Source: Zeimonas sp036675585 (lineage in GTDB: Bacteria > Pseudomonadota > Gammaproteobacteria > Burkholderiales > Burkholderiaceae_E). From it: 64,000 nucleotides of DNA. The first letter of the stretch is position 1, and each line of letters begins with the position of its first letter. Below are positions 16,560 to 24,746 of the stretch, one piece after another. The DNA lies in contig JAKFES010000042.1 in NCBI GenBank assembly GCA_036675585.1, positions 16,087-80,086 of the forward strand, written 5' to 3'. Made by a program: the position numbers and the translations under genes. Below the pieces are notes generated by a model. That model did not search any database and was not told the origin of the DNA. It was given only the letters and a program-made list of their open reading frames with translations.

Positions 16560-17870
16560 ATGGACCCGACCCTCGCCGCCAGTGCCGGCCTGCTGCTGAT
16601 GTTCGTGCTGATGGCCGTGGGCATGCCGATCGCGTTCGCGATGCTGCTCGCCGGCGTGCTCGGCAACGCGTACCTGCTGTCGGTGCCCGCCGCCACGCAC
16701 CTGCTGGCGACCAACGTCTGGGACCAGTTCTCGTCGTACGGGCTGAGCGTCGTTCCGCTGTTCGTGCTGATGGGCCAGTTCGCCTATCGCGCGGGGATCA
16801 CCGAGCGGCTGTACGACGCCGCGTACAAATGGTTCGGCCGGATGCCCGGCGGCCTCGCCGGAACGACGATCGCCGCCTGCGCGGGCTTCTCGGCGATCTG
16901 CGGATCGAACTCGGCGACCGCGGCGACGATGGGAACGATCGCGCTGCCGCAGATGCGCCGCTACGGATACGACCGCGCGCTGAGCACCGGCGCGGTCGCC
17001 GTCGGCGGGACGCTCGGCGTCGTCATTCCGCCGAGCGTCGTGATGATCGTCATCGCCGTGCAGACCGAGCAGTCGCTGCTGCGTCTATTCCTCGCGGGCA
17101 TCGTTCCCGGGCTGATCCTCACGGTGCTGTTCCTCGCGACCGTGCTCGGCATCTGCCTGCGCAAGCCCTCGCTGGGGCCGCCGGGGCCGGCCACCTCGCT
17201 GCGCGAGAAGATCGCTTCGCTGTCGAGCGTCGTCGAGACGCTGATGCTGTTCGTGCTCGTGATCGGCGGGCTGTACGTCGGCTGGTTCACGCCGACCGAG
17301 GCCGGCGCCGCCGGTTCGGCCGGCGCGCTCGCCATCGGGCTCGCGCGGCGCAAGCTCTCGCTCGCCGGCATCGTGCAGGCCACCGCCGAGACGCTGCGGA
17401 TCTCCGCGATGGTCGTGCTGCTGATCACCGGCGCCGTGCTGTTCGGCCGCTTCCTCACGGTCTCGCGGCTGCCATTCGAGCTCGCCGACTGGGCGGCGGC
17501 GCTGCCCGTCCCGCCGAGCGTGATCCTGATGGTCGTCTTGCTGATCTACCTCGTGGGCGGCGCGCTGATGGACGCGCTCGGCTTCCTGGTCGTGACCGTG
17601 CCGATCTTCTTTCCGCTGGCGCTCGCACTCGGCTACGACCCGACCTGGTTCACCATCCTGCTGACGATCGTCACCACGATGGGCGCGGTCACGCCGCCGG
17701 TCGGGGTCAACGTGTTCATCGTCAACGGGCTGGCGCCCGACGTGCCGATCCCGACGATCTTCCTCGGCGTCGCCTACTTCATGCTCGCCTACCTCGTGTG
17801 CATCGGCATGATGTGGGCGTGGCCGCAGACGGTGCTGCTGCTCCCGGACCTGATGCTCGGCAGGATCTAG
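16560..17870 (+). CDS. TRAP transporter large permease (DctM family)
   Basis: The 436-residue channel-forming subunit has about 12 transmembrane helices. It shows the family's MPIAFAMLLAGVLGN at the N terminus, CAGFSAICGSNSATAATMG near 102-120 and the symmetric ITGAVLFGRFLT and GALMDALGFLVVTVPIFFPL segments in the second half. TPPVGVNVFIVNG near residue 380 is the usual second-repeat motif. Together with dctP and dctQ it makes the transporter complete. The gene ends the UbiD-TRAP unit; the next gene begins 83 bp later and is functionally unrelated. Confidence 0.94.
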   Translation: MDPTLAASAGLLLMFVLMAVGMPIAFAMLLAGVLGNAYLLSVPAATHLLATNVWDQFSSYGLSVVPLFVLMGQFAYRAGITERLYDAAYKWFGRMPGGLAGTTIAACAGFSAICGSNSATAATMGTIALPQMRRYGYDRALSTGAVAVGGTLGVVIPPSVVMIVIAVQTEQSLLRLFLAGIVPGLILTVLFLATVLGICLRKPSLGPPGPATSLREKIASLSSVVETLMLFVLVIGGLYVGWFTPTEAGAAGSAGALAIGLARRKLSLAGIVQATAETLRISAMVVLLITGAVLFGRFLTVSRLPFELADWAAALPVPPSVILMVVLLIYLVGGALMDALGFLVVTVPIFFPLALALGYDPTWFTILLTIVTTMGAVTPPVGVNVFIVNGLAPDVPIPTIFLGVAYFMLAYLVCIGMMWAWPQTVLLLPDLMLGRI

Positions 17871-17953
17871 GGCCTGTACAGGCCCTGGGGCCGTTCGCGC
17901 GCCCCGGCGCGGATTGCGGATACGCTCGATCGATCGATGGACCGAGCGACGCG

Positions 17954-18958
17954 ATGCCGGACCTGATCGTCGAGCGCCCGGAAGGCCTGTGGTGCGAAGC
18001 CGGGCGCTTCTTCATCGACCCGTGGAAGCCGGTCGAGCGCGCACTGGTCACGCACGCGCATTCCGACCATGCGCGACCCGGCCATGCGCGCTACCTGGCC
18101 GCGCGCGCGGGCGAGCACGTGTTGCGCGCGCGGCTCGGTCCGGTGGCGCTGCAGACGCTCGACTGGGGCGAACCGATCGACCTCGACGGGGTTCGCGCGT
18201 CGTTCCATCCGGCCGGCCACGTTCTGGGCGCCGCGCAGATCCGGCTCGAGCACGCCGGCGAGACCTGGGTGGTCTCGGGCGACTATCGCGTCGAAGCCGA
18301 TCGCAGTTGCGCGCCGTTCGAGCCCGTTCGCTGTGACGTGTTCGTCACCGAATCGACCTTCGCGCTGCCGATCTACCGATGGAAACCGCAGCGCGACGTG
18401 CTCGGCGCGCTGCTGCGATGGTGGGCCGAAAACGCCGAAGCAGCGCGCGCGAGCATCGTGTATTGCTACGCGCTCGGCAAGGCGCAGCGCATCCTCGCCG
18501 GGGTCGCCGATGCGGCCGGCGCGCAGTTGCCCGGCATCGTGGTGTGCCACGGCGCGGTCGAGACGTTCAACGATGCGTATCGTGCAAGCGGCATTGCGCT
18601 TGCGCCGACGCTGCGGGCGGACGACGCCGACGCCGCATCGCTGCGGCGGGCGCTGGTGCTGGCTCCGCCTTCGGCCGCTCGTTCGCCGTGGCTTCGCCGC
18701 TTCGGCGCTTCGAGCAACGCGTTCGCGTCGGGCTGGATGCAGCTGCGCGGCGCACGGCGGCGCCGCTCGGTCGACCGCGGATTCGTTCTCTCGGACCACG
18801 CCGACTGGCCCGGATTGAACGAAGCGATCGACGCGACCGGCGCGGCGCGCGTCGTCGTCACGCACGGGTACGGCAGCGTGATGGTCCGCTGGCTGCGCGA
18901 ACGAGGGCTGCAGGCGCAAACCTTCTCGACCGAGTTCGGCGCGCCGGACGCCGAATGA
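17954..18958 (+). CDS. Ligase-associated DNA exonuclease (metallo-beta-lactamase fold)
   Basis: The 334-residue product has the MBL-fold motif HAHSDHARPGH near residues 34-44 and HPAGHVLGAAQ near 90-100. VVSGDY near 112, FVTESTFALPIYRW near 138-151, and SDHADWPGLN near the C terminus complete the beta-CASP set. This is the ligase-associated exonuclease family, found beside ATP-dependent ligases and Lhr-like helicases. Its stop overlaps the ligase start (ATGA), showing coupling. The frame is open far upstream, but the ATG at 17954 starts the conserved N terminus. Role in DNA-end repair is inferred from family context. Confidence 0.9.
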   Translation: MPDLIVERPEGLWCEAGRFFIDPWKPVERALVTHAHSDHARPGHARYLAARAGEHVLRARLGPVALQTLDWGEPIDLDGVRASFHPAGHVLGAAQIRLEHAGETWVVSGDYRVEADRSCAPFEPVRCDVFVTESTFALPIYRWKPQRDVLGALLRWWAENAEAARASIVYCYALGKAQRILAGVADAAGAQLPGIVVCHGAVETFNDAYRASGIALAPTLRADDADAASLRRALVLAPPSAARSPWLRRFGASSNAFASGWMQLRGARRRRSVDRGFVLSDHADWPGLNEAIDATGAARVVVTHGYGSVMVRWLRERGLQAQTFSTEFGAPDAE

Positions 18959-20607
18959 AGCGCTTCGCCGCGCTGTACGCGCGAATCGATGCGACCACTT
19001 CGACGCTGCGCAAGGTCGATGCGATGGCGCGTTATTTCGCCGAAGCGCCCGCGGCCGACGCCGCGTGGGCCGCCTACTTCCTGGCCGGCGGACGCCCGCG
19101 GCGGCTCCTCCCCGCGCGCACGCTGGTCGACGCCGCGCGCCGCGCCGCCGGCATACCCGAGTGGCTGTTCGAGGAGAGCTATCACGCGGTCGGCGACCTC
19201 GCCGAGACGGTCGCACTGCTGTTGCCCGAACCGCAGGCCGCGGACCCCGCCGGACTCGCCGAATGGATGACCGCGCGCGTGCTGCCGCTGCGCGGCGCCG
19301 AGCCCGCCCGGATCGAGGCCGCGCTCGCCGAAGCCTGGCGCACGCTCGAAGCCGGCGAGCGCTTCGTGCTCAACAAACTGCTCACCGGGGAATTCCGCGT
19401 CGGCGTCTCGCGCCAGCTCGTGCTGCGCGCGCTCGCGCGCAGCTTCGGCGTCGACGAGAAAGATCTGGCGCACCGGTTCGTCGGCTACACCGACGGAACG
19501 CACGAGCCCGATGCGCGTGCGTTCCGCGCGCTCGTCGACCCCGGCGAAGCGGCGGGCAGCGGATCGCCCGGCCACCCGTATCCGTTCTTTCTCGCCCATC
19601 CGCTGCAGCAGCCGCCGGAGGCGCTCGGCGAGGTCTCCGACTGGATCGTCGAATGGAAATTCGACGGAATCCGCGCGCAGCTCGTTCGGCGCGAGGGCAC
19701 GACGTGGCTCTGGTCGCGCGGCGAGGAGCTCGTCACCGAGCGCTTCCCCGAGGTGGTCGACGCGGCGCGCGCGCTGCCCGACGGCACGGTGATCGACGGC
19801 GAGTTGCTGGCGTGGAATGCGAGCGCGCAGCGGCCGCTGCCGTTCGCGACGATGCAGCGGCGCATCGGCCGGCTCCGGCTCACGCCGAAGCTGCTCGGCG
19901 AAGCGCCGGTCGCGATGCTGGCGTTCGACCTGATCGAGGACGCGGGCGAGGACATCCGTCGGCTCGCCCTCGCGCACCGCCGCTCGCGCCTCGAGGCGAT
20001 CGTCGCGCATGCGCCGGGCCTGCAGCTCTCGCCCCGGCTCGCGTCGGCGGACTGGGCGACGCTCGAGCAGTTGCGCGAGGACTCGCGCGAGCGCGGCGTC
20101 GAGGGCATGATGATCAAGCGCGCCGCGTCGGCATACGGAGTCGGGCGCACGCGATCGGTCGCCGTCGGCGACTGGTGGAAATGGAAGATCGACCCGCTGT
20201 CGGTCGACTGCGTGCTCGTCTACGCGCAGCCCGGGCACGGTCGGCGCGCGAGCCTGTACACCGACTACACCTTTGCGGTGTGGAGCGGCCCGCCCGAGGA
20301 CCCGGCGCGAACGCTCGTTCCGTTCGCCAAGGCGTATTCCGGGTTGACCGACGCCGAGATCCGCGCGGTCGATGCCGAGATCCGGCGCACGACCATCGAG
20401 CGTTTCGGCCCGGTGCGCCGGCTCGCGCCGACGATGGTCTTCGAGCTCGGCTTCGAAGGCATCCAGCGATCGACGCGGCACAAATCGGGAATCGCGGTGC
20501 GTTTCCCGCGCATGCTGCGCGCACGCTTCGACAAGCCGGTCGGGGACGCCGACACGCTGGCAGCGCTCGAGTCGATGCTCGAGCGCTGCGCCGACACCGA
20601 TCGCTGA
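18955..20607 (+). CDS. ATP-dependent DNA ligase (cis-ligase of the exonuclease-associated type)
   Basis: This 550-residue ATP-dependent ligase has an N-terminal DNA-binding domain (1-200), then the adenylation domain with motif I EWKFDGIRAQ near 225 (catalytic Lys). Motif III is FDLIEDAG, motif IV EGMMIKR, motif V WWKWK, followed by the OB-fold (VYAQPGHGRRASLYTDYTFAV). It is the type found with ligase-associated exonuclease and DEXH helicase, separate from the NAD-dependent housekeeping ligase. The helicase and PdeM endonuclease partners are not in this window. It ends 18 bp before the convergent Spy-like gene. Confidence 0.93.
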   Translation: MKRFAALYARIDATTSTLRKVDAMARYFAEAPAADAAWAAYFLAGGRPRRLLPARTLVDAARRAAGIPEWLFEESYHAVGDLAETVALLLPEPQAADPAGLAEWMTARVLPLRGAEPARIEAALAEAWRTLEAGERFVLNKLLTGEFRVGVSRQLVLRALARSFGVDEKDLAHRFVGYTDGTHEPDARAFRALVDPGEAAGSGSPGHPYPFFLAHPLQQPPEALGEVSDWIVEWKFDGIRAQLVRREGTTWLWSRGEELVTERFPEVVDAARALPDGTVIDGELLAWNASAQRPLPFATMQRRIGRLRLTPKLLGEAPVAMLAFDLIEDAGEDIRRLALAHRRSRLEAIVAHAPGLQLSPRLASADWATLEQLREDSRERGVEGMMIKRAASAYGVGRTRSVAVGDWWKWKIDPLSVDCVLVYAQPGHGRRASLYTDYTFAVWSGPPEDPARTLVPFAKAYSGLTDAEIRAVDAEIRRTTIERFGPVRRLAPTMVFELGFEGIQRSTRHKSGIAVRFPRMLRARFDKPVGDADTLAALESMLERCADTDR

Positions 20608-20625
20608 ATCGGCGAAAGACGTCGA

Positions 20626-21552
20626 TCAACGCGGTCCGCGGCCACCGTATCCGGAACCGCCCGCGCTCAGCTGCTCGCGCTGTTCCGGCGTGAGAATCTT
20701 GTCGACCCGATCGGCCGCATCGAGCACGCTCTCGAGTTGTTTCTGGTGCAGCTCGCTCATCCGTTTCGACGCGGCGAGGATCGCCGCGCGATCGCGCGAC
20801 CCCGATTCGCCCCACCACGCGTCGCGCAGCGTGTCCATCTCCTCGTGCATCTGCTCCAGCGTCGCCCAGTGCGCACGACGCTGCTCGTCGTGCAGCGCGG
20901 CGAGCTGCTTGCGCTGGTCATCGCTCAGGTCGAGCGACCAGAGCGCCGGGCCGCGGCCGAAGCCCATCCCCCCCGGGCCCATTCCGTGCCAGGGACCGGC
21001 GCCGCCCATCATCCCGGGACCCATGCCGTATCCGGGACCCATCATTCCGGGACCCATTCCGTATCCGGGACCCATCATTCCGGGACCCATTCCGTACCCG
21101 GGTCCCATCCCGTAACCGGGGCCCATCATTCCCGGGCCCATTCCGTACCCGGGTCCATATGGGCCCATTCCGGGGCCCATCCCGTATCCGGGGCCCGTTC
21201 CGTATCCGGGGCCTGCTCCATACCCCGGGCCCATCATCCCGGGACCTGCTCCGTACCCCGGCCCCATCATTCCCGGCCCCATTCCGTACCCCGGGCCGTA
21301 TGCCCCCATGCCCGGGCCCCGGCCGTCCCGGTAATGCCGGCCACGCATCGCGCCGGGACCGGGCCGGTCCGCCGCAGAGGAATCGGTGCCGGCTTGCGGC
21401 GCCGGCGCCGATGCGGCGGGCGGCGCGACAGGGGCCGTCTGCACGCCCGGCGCCGGCTTCGGCATCGGGGCTTGCTGCTGCGTTTGCGCGCCCGCAGTGC
21501 CGGCGGCCAGCGCGAGTACGGGAAGGGCGAGGCACGAAGGGAAACGTTTCAC
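20626..21552 (-). CDS. Spy/CpxP-like periplasmic protein with Gly/Pro/Met/Tyr repeat
   Basis: The 308-residue product has a Sec signal peptide (KRFPSCLALPVLALAAGTAGA, cleavage after about 21) and a Pro/Ala/Gln-rich linker. A roughly 110-residue low-complexity domain of GPGYGMGPGMM units (about residues 80-185) follows. The C-terminal helical domain LWSLDLSDDQRKQLAAL...ILTPEQREQLSAG has the two LTxxQ-like motifs of Spy/CpxP chaperones. The start is GTG 21552, placed by AGGAGG six bases upstream. No dedicated regulator is next to it. The methionine-rich repeat could bind copper or silver, as inference. Confidence 0.8.
   Translation of the reverse strand: MKRFPSCLALPVLALAAGTAGAQTQQQAPMPKPAPGVQTAPVAPPAASAPAPQAGTDSSAADRPGPGAMRGRHYRDGRGPGMGAYGPGYGMGPGMMGPGYGAGPGMMGPGYGAGPGYGTGPGYGMGPGMGPYGPGYGMGPGMMGPGYGMGPGYGMGPGMMGPGYGMGPGMMGPGYGMGPGMMGGAGPWHGMGPGGMGFGRGPALWSLDLSDDQRKQLAALHDEQRRAHWATLEQMHEEMDTLRDAWWGESGSRDRAAILAASKRMSELHQKQLESVLDAADRVDKILTPEQREQLSAGGSGYGGRGPR
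21004..21315 (-). repeat. Tandem 33-bp-like repeat coding GPGYGMGPGMM units
   Basis: Imperfect tandem units of about 33 bp (with 15- to 18-bp variants) code for GPGYGMGPGMM and shortened GPGYG, GPGMM forms. Codons vary silently (GGG, GGA, CCC, CCT), so copies are not recent perfect duplications throughout. The longest near-identical block is 21012-21100. In-frame, so copy-number change would alter only protein length. Confidence 0.85.
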
Positions 21553-21696
21553 GGCGAACCTCCTGTAGGGTTGGACGGCGCGGGCCGCTGCCCGGCCCGC
21601 CGGCCTCCGTTGCACCCGTGCAAAGGATGCGCCGGCCCGATCGATCGCGACAAGCTATCCTCGTAGTCTTCGCATCGATCGTCCTGCAGGCCCCGT

Positions 21697-22659
21697 TTGC
21701 CGTCCTACCCCTCCAGGCTGCTCGTCCGCAGCCAGCGCCTGTTCGTCGCCCTGATGAAAGTGATGTTGCCGGTGATGATCGCCGTGCAACTCGCGCAGCA
21801 CTGGGGCTGGATCGATGCCGTGGGCCACACGATCGCGCCGGCGATGGCCTGGCTGGCGCTGCCGCCCGAAGCCGGGCTCGTCTGGATCACGGGCGTGTTC
21901 GTCGGCGTATACGGTGCGATCGCCGCGATGATCGGACTGGCCGCGGACCTCGAACTGAACGCCGGCCAGATGAGCGCGCTGTGCGCGATGATCCTGTTCG
22001 CGCACGCGCTGCCGGTCGAGCAGGCGATCGTTCGCCGTGCCGGCGCGAGCTTCTGGGCGACGGGCCTGCTGCGCATCGTCGTCGCGATCGTCTACGGCGG
22101 CGCGGTCGCGTGGCTGTGCCGGTGGAGCGGCGCGTTGCAGGAGCCGGTCTCGCTGGCCTGGATGCAATCGACCGACGCCGCCGGGGGTGCATCGGGCGGC
22201 TTGTGGGCGTGGGCGCAGACGATGGCGCTTTCGCTCGTCGCCACCTTCGCGATCCTCGTCGCGCTGCTCGTCCTGCTCGACGTCCTCGAGCGCAGCGGCA
22301 TCACGCGGCGGATCACCGCGCTGCTCACGCCGCTGCTGCGCTTCTCGGGCCTGGATGCGCGCGCCGCGCCGGTGACGACGGTGGGCGTGCTGCTCGGCCT
22401 GACCTACGGCGGCGCGCTGATCATCGAGGAGTCGGACAAGCAGCAGTTCCCGGCGCGCACGCGCTTTCTCGCCCTCTCGTGGCTGTGCCTGTCGCACGCG
22501 CTGATCGAGGACACGCTGCTGCTGCTCGCGCTCGGCGCGAGCCTGTGGATCGTGCTCGTCGGCCGCGTCGCGGTCACCCTCGTGCTCATCGCGGTGCTCG
22601 CGCGGCTGCTCGACGGCGGCGAGCCTCGGGTCGCCGCGGTCGGCGCGCGCGCCGGCTGA
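21697..22659 (+). CDS. Nucleoside-recognition (Gate) domain membrane protein
   Basis: This 320-residue multi-pass protein has about eight hydrophobic segments. The first half carries VFVGVYGAIAAMIGLAADLELN and MILFAHALPVEQAIVRRAGA; the second half GVLLGLTYGGALIIEE and LSHALIEDTLLLLALG. These belong to the Gate/nucleoside-recognition family related to SpoVAC/SpmA-type and nucleoside transporter gates. The natural cargo is unknown. The start shown is TTG at 21697, the first start codon after an in-frame stop; an ATG at 21754 (codon 20) is an alternative. No good ribosome site is seen before either. Confidence 0.75.
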   Translation: MPSYPSRLLVRSQRLFVALMKVMLPVMIAVQLAQHWGWIDAVGHTIAPAMAWLALPPEAGLVWITGVFVGVYGAIAAMIGLAADLELNAGQMSALCAMILFAHALPVEQAIVRRAGASFWATGLLRIVVAIVYGGAVAWLCRWSGALQEPVSLAWMQSTDAAGGASGGLWAWAQTMALSLVATFAILVALLVLLDVLERSGITRRITALLTPLLRFSGLDARAAPVTTVGVLLGLTYGGALIIEESDKQQFPARTRFLALSWLCLSHALIEDTLLLLALGASLWIVLVGRVAVTLVLIAVLARLLDGGEPRVAAVGARAG

Positions 22660-22664
22660 GCGCA

Positions 22665-23804
22665 ATGCACGAGGTCGATTTTCTCGTCGTCGGCGGCGGA
22701 ATCGCCGGTGCGTGCGCGGCGTTCGGACTGGCCGCGCAGGGGCGCGTCGTCGTCCTCGAGCGCGAATCGCAGCCCGGTCACCACACGACGGGCCGGTCCG
22801 CCGCGGTGTTCTCGGAGGCCTACGGCAACGACGCGATCCGTGCGCTGACGCTGGCGAGCCGGCCATTCTTCGCGCAGCCGCCCGCGGGCTTCAGCGATTC
22901 TCCGCTGTGGTCGCGGCGCGCGTCGGTCTACGTCGCGCGCACCGATCAGCTCGCGCGGCTCGACGCGTGGTACGAGCAGGCACGCACGATCGTTCCCGGC
23001 ATACGTCGCCTCGATGCGGTCGAGACGGCGCGCCTCGCGCCGATGCTGCGCGACGACTACGCGGCCGGTTCGGCGTGCGAGCCCGGAGCCGCCGATCTCG
23101 ACGTTCACGCGCTGCACCACGGCATGCTGCGTGCGGCGCGCCGAAACGGCGCAACGCTCGTGTGCGACGCGCAGGTCCTCGGCGTCGAGCGCGAAGGCGG
23201 ATGCTGGCGCGTGCGGACCGCGCGCGATACGTACTCGGCACGCGTGCTGGTCGACGCGGCGGGCGCATGGGGCGACGAGATCGCGACGATGTCGGGTGCG
23301 CAACCCGTCGGCCTGCAGCCCATGCGGCGCACCGCGATCCTTTTCGCCGCGCCGGCCGACATCGACGTACGCGACGCGCCGATCGTCATCGACATCGACG
23401 AGCAGTTCTACTTCAAGCCCGATGCCGGCAAGCTGCTCGGCTCGCCGGCCGACGAGACGCCGTGCGCGCCCTGCGACGCGCAGCCCGAGGAAATCGACGT
23501 CGCGACCGCGGCTGCGCGAATCGAGGCGGCGACGCGATTCCCGATCTCCCGCATCGAACGCAAATGGGCCGGGCTGCGCAGTTTCGTGGCCGACCGCACG
23601 CCGGTGATCGGCTTCGACGACGAGGTCGACGATTTCTTCTGGCTGGTCGGCCAGGGCGGCTATGGCATCCAGACCGCACCGGCGGTGAGCGCGCTGGTCG
23701 GCGCGCTGGCGGCAGGGCGCGGCATCCCTGCGGATCTGGCCGCGCTCGGGGTGAACGAGGCCACGTTCTCACCGCATCGATTGCGGCCGCCTGCTACGCG
23801 TTGA
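22665..23804 (+). CDS. FAD-dependent amino-acid-oxidase-family oxidoreductase
   Basis: The 379-residue DAO-family protein has the FAD-binding VVGGGIAGACAAFGLA (about 8-23), ERESQPGHHTTGRSAAVF near 36-53, and a C-terminal RTPVIGFDDEVDDFFWLVGQGGYGIQTAPA that closes the flavin site. Relatives oxidise amines, D-amino acids or imino acids. The substrate is not clear from the sequence. The gene begins 5 bp after the Gate-domain gene and ends at a 10-bp-stem hairpin, so the two form a small operon. ATG start at 22665. Confidence 0.85.
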   Translation: MHEVDFLVVGGGIAGACAAFGLAAQGRVVVLERESQPGHHTTGRSAAVFSEAYGNDAIRALTLASRPFFAQPPAGFSDSPLWSRRASVYVARTDQLARLDAWYEQARTIVPGIRRLDAVETARLAPMLRDDYAAGSACEPGAADLDVHALHHGMLRAARRNGATLVCDAQVLGVEREGGCWRVRTARDTYSARVLVDAAGAWGDEIATMSGAQPVGLQPMRRTAILFAAPADIDVRDAPIVIDIDEQFYFKPDAGKLLGSPADETPCAPCDAQPEEIDVATAAARIEAATRFPISRIERKWAGLRSFVADRTPVIGFDDEVDDFFWLVGQGGYGIQTAPAVSALVGALAAGRGIPADLAALGVNEATFSPHRLRPPATR

Positions 23805-23834
23805 GCATCGGCCGCGGCCGACGCGGACCGAACA

Positions 23835-23860
23835 GAACGGGCGCCCGAAAGCGCCCGTTC
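23835..23860. terminator. Bidirectional-type terminator hairpin
   Basis: A perfect 10-bp GC-rich stem (GAACGGGCGC / GCGCCCGTTC) with a 6-nt loop lies 30 bp after the FAD oxidoreductase stop and 23 bp from the PEP-CTERM remnant. There is no T-tract on either strand, so termination efficiency is uncertain. Confidence 0.6.
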
Positions 23861-23883
23861 CTTCCGTACTCGCGAAGCGAAGT

Positions 23884-24160
23884 TCAGTGCATCGAACGAC
23901 GACGGCGCTGCGCGATCGCGACGCCGAGCAGGCCGAGCGCGAGCATCGCGGGAACCGCCGGCTCGGGGACGGTGGCCGCCGCCACCGGGAAAGCGGTCCA
24001 GTCGAAGTACCCGTCTTGCTCGGGACCGAAGGCAGTGCGGATTTCGACGTACTCGCACCGGGCGCGAGCCGAGGAGAAGCGAGTGCCGTGCCAGGTATGG
24101 ACGCATGCGGTTTTGCACGACGCGCGGCGTCGAAACGCCGGCGTCGCGTGGCGCGAATGT
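23884..24160 (-). pseudogene. PEP-CTERM protein remnant lacking a start and signal peptide
   Basis: The last 28 codons read VPEPAVPAMLALGLLGVAIAQ followed by RRRR and MH, a textbook PEP-CTERM tail: VPEP, transmembrane helix, arginine cluster. Before it, FGPEQDGYFDWTAF is typical of the segment preceding such tails. Farther upstream the frame lacks ATG, GTG or TTG until it enters the next gene, and there is no signal peptide. The gene has therefore probably lost its 5' part. An intact PEP-CTERM protein would need an exosortase, and none lies in the window. Confidence 0.55.
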
Positions 24161-24182
24161 AAGAAATATTGACACCGCTCCT

Positions 24183-24602
24183 TCACGCGGCCGCCGAAAG
24201 CGCACGCCGCAGACCGGTTACCTGCAGCTCGGCGAACACGCCGACCGCGATCGCCTGCGCGAGGACGAAGACGATGCCGAGATTCGTCGGTGCGAACCAG
24301 CCGCTCGCCAGCAGCAGGATGCTGTCGACGGTCCACATCGCGTTGTAGGCGACGACGGCCCAGACGGCACCCCGCTGCGGCGGGGCACGCGTGCCGAGCC
24401 ACGCGACGAAGGCCGCGAAGGGCAGCAGGCTCGCGCCCGCGTAGAACAGCAGGCTTTCGGGCAAGCCGAGACGCGGTGCGAGCGCAGCGGCGGCGAACAC
24501 CAGCAGCAGACCGGCCGCGCCGCTGAGCACGGCATCGCCGAGCAGTGCGTACTTCAGCAGCTGCGGGGTACGAAGATCGGAACGGAGCGAAGACGACGAC
24601 AT
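24183..24602 (-). CDS. Small four-helix integral membrane protein
   Basis: This 139-residue protein has four transmembrane segments (about 16-38, 47-66, 77-97 and 105-122). It starts MSSSSLRSDLRTPQLLKYALLGDAVLSG. I do not recognise a named family, although similar small proteins occur in Proteobacteria as hypothetical membrane proteins. The ATG at 24602 follows AGGAGG by 6 nt. It is divergent from the XRE regulator gene; the palindrome at 24696-24712 lies in the shared control region, which suggests that the regulator may control this gene. Confidence 0.75.
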   Translation of the reverse strand: MSSSSLRSDLRTPQLLKYALLGDAVLSGAAGLLLVFAAAALAPRLGLPESLLFYAGASLLPFAAFVAWLGTRAPPQRGAVWAVVAYNAMWTVDSILLLASGWFAPTNLGIVFVLAQAIAVGVFAELQVTGLRRALSAAA

Positions 24603-24695
24603 GGGAACCTCCTGTGTGTGCATCGGCGCAGCGCGCGTTCGAATGCGAATCGCGCGTCCACGGCGACACTTTCGGCACGGCAGCGCATGAAGTCG

Positions 24696-24712
24696 ATTAC
24701 CTCGCAGGTAAT
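24696..24712. promoter_or_regulatory. Perfect 17-bp palindromic operator candidate
   Basis: ATTACCT-CGC-AGGTAAT is a perfect inverted repeat with 7-bp arms and a 3-bp centre. It lies in the 144-bp divergent region between the membrane-protein gene and the XRE regulator. It overlaps the probable -35 area of a promoter whose -10-like TATCGT is at 24735-24740. This geometry is typical of an autoregulated divergent pair. It is the only such site I see nearby. Confidence 0.55.
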
Positions 24713-24746
24713 GGGGCTCGGCAGCGCTTCGCGCTATCGTCGTGCG

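Noticed and set aside
21004..21315. CRISPR-like array
   Set aside because: The repeat is in frame, has no unique spacers and codes for a Gly/Pro/Met/Tyr segment.
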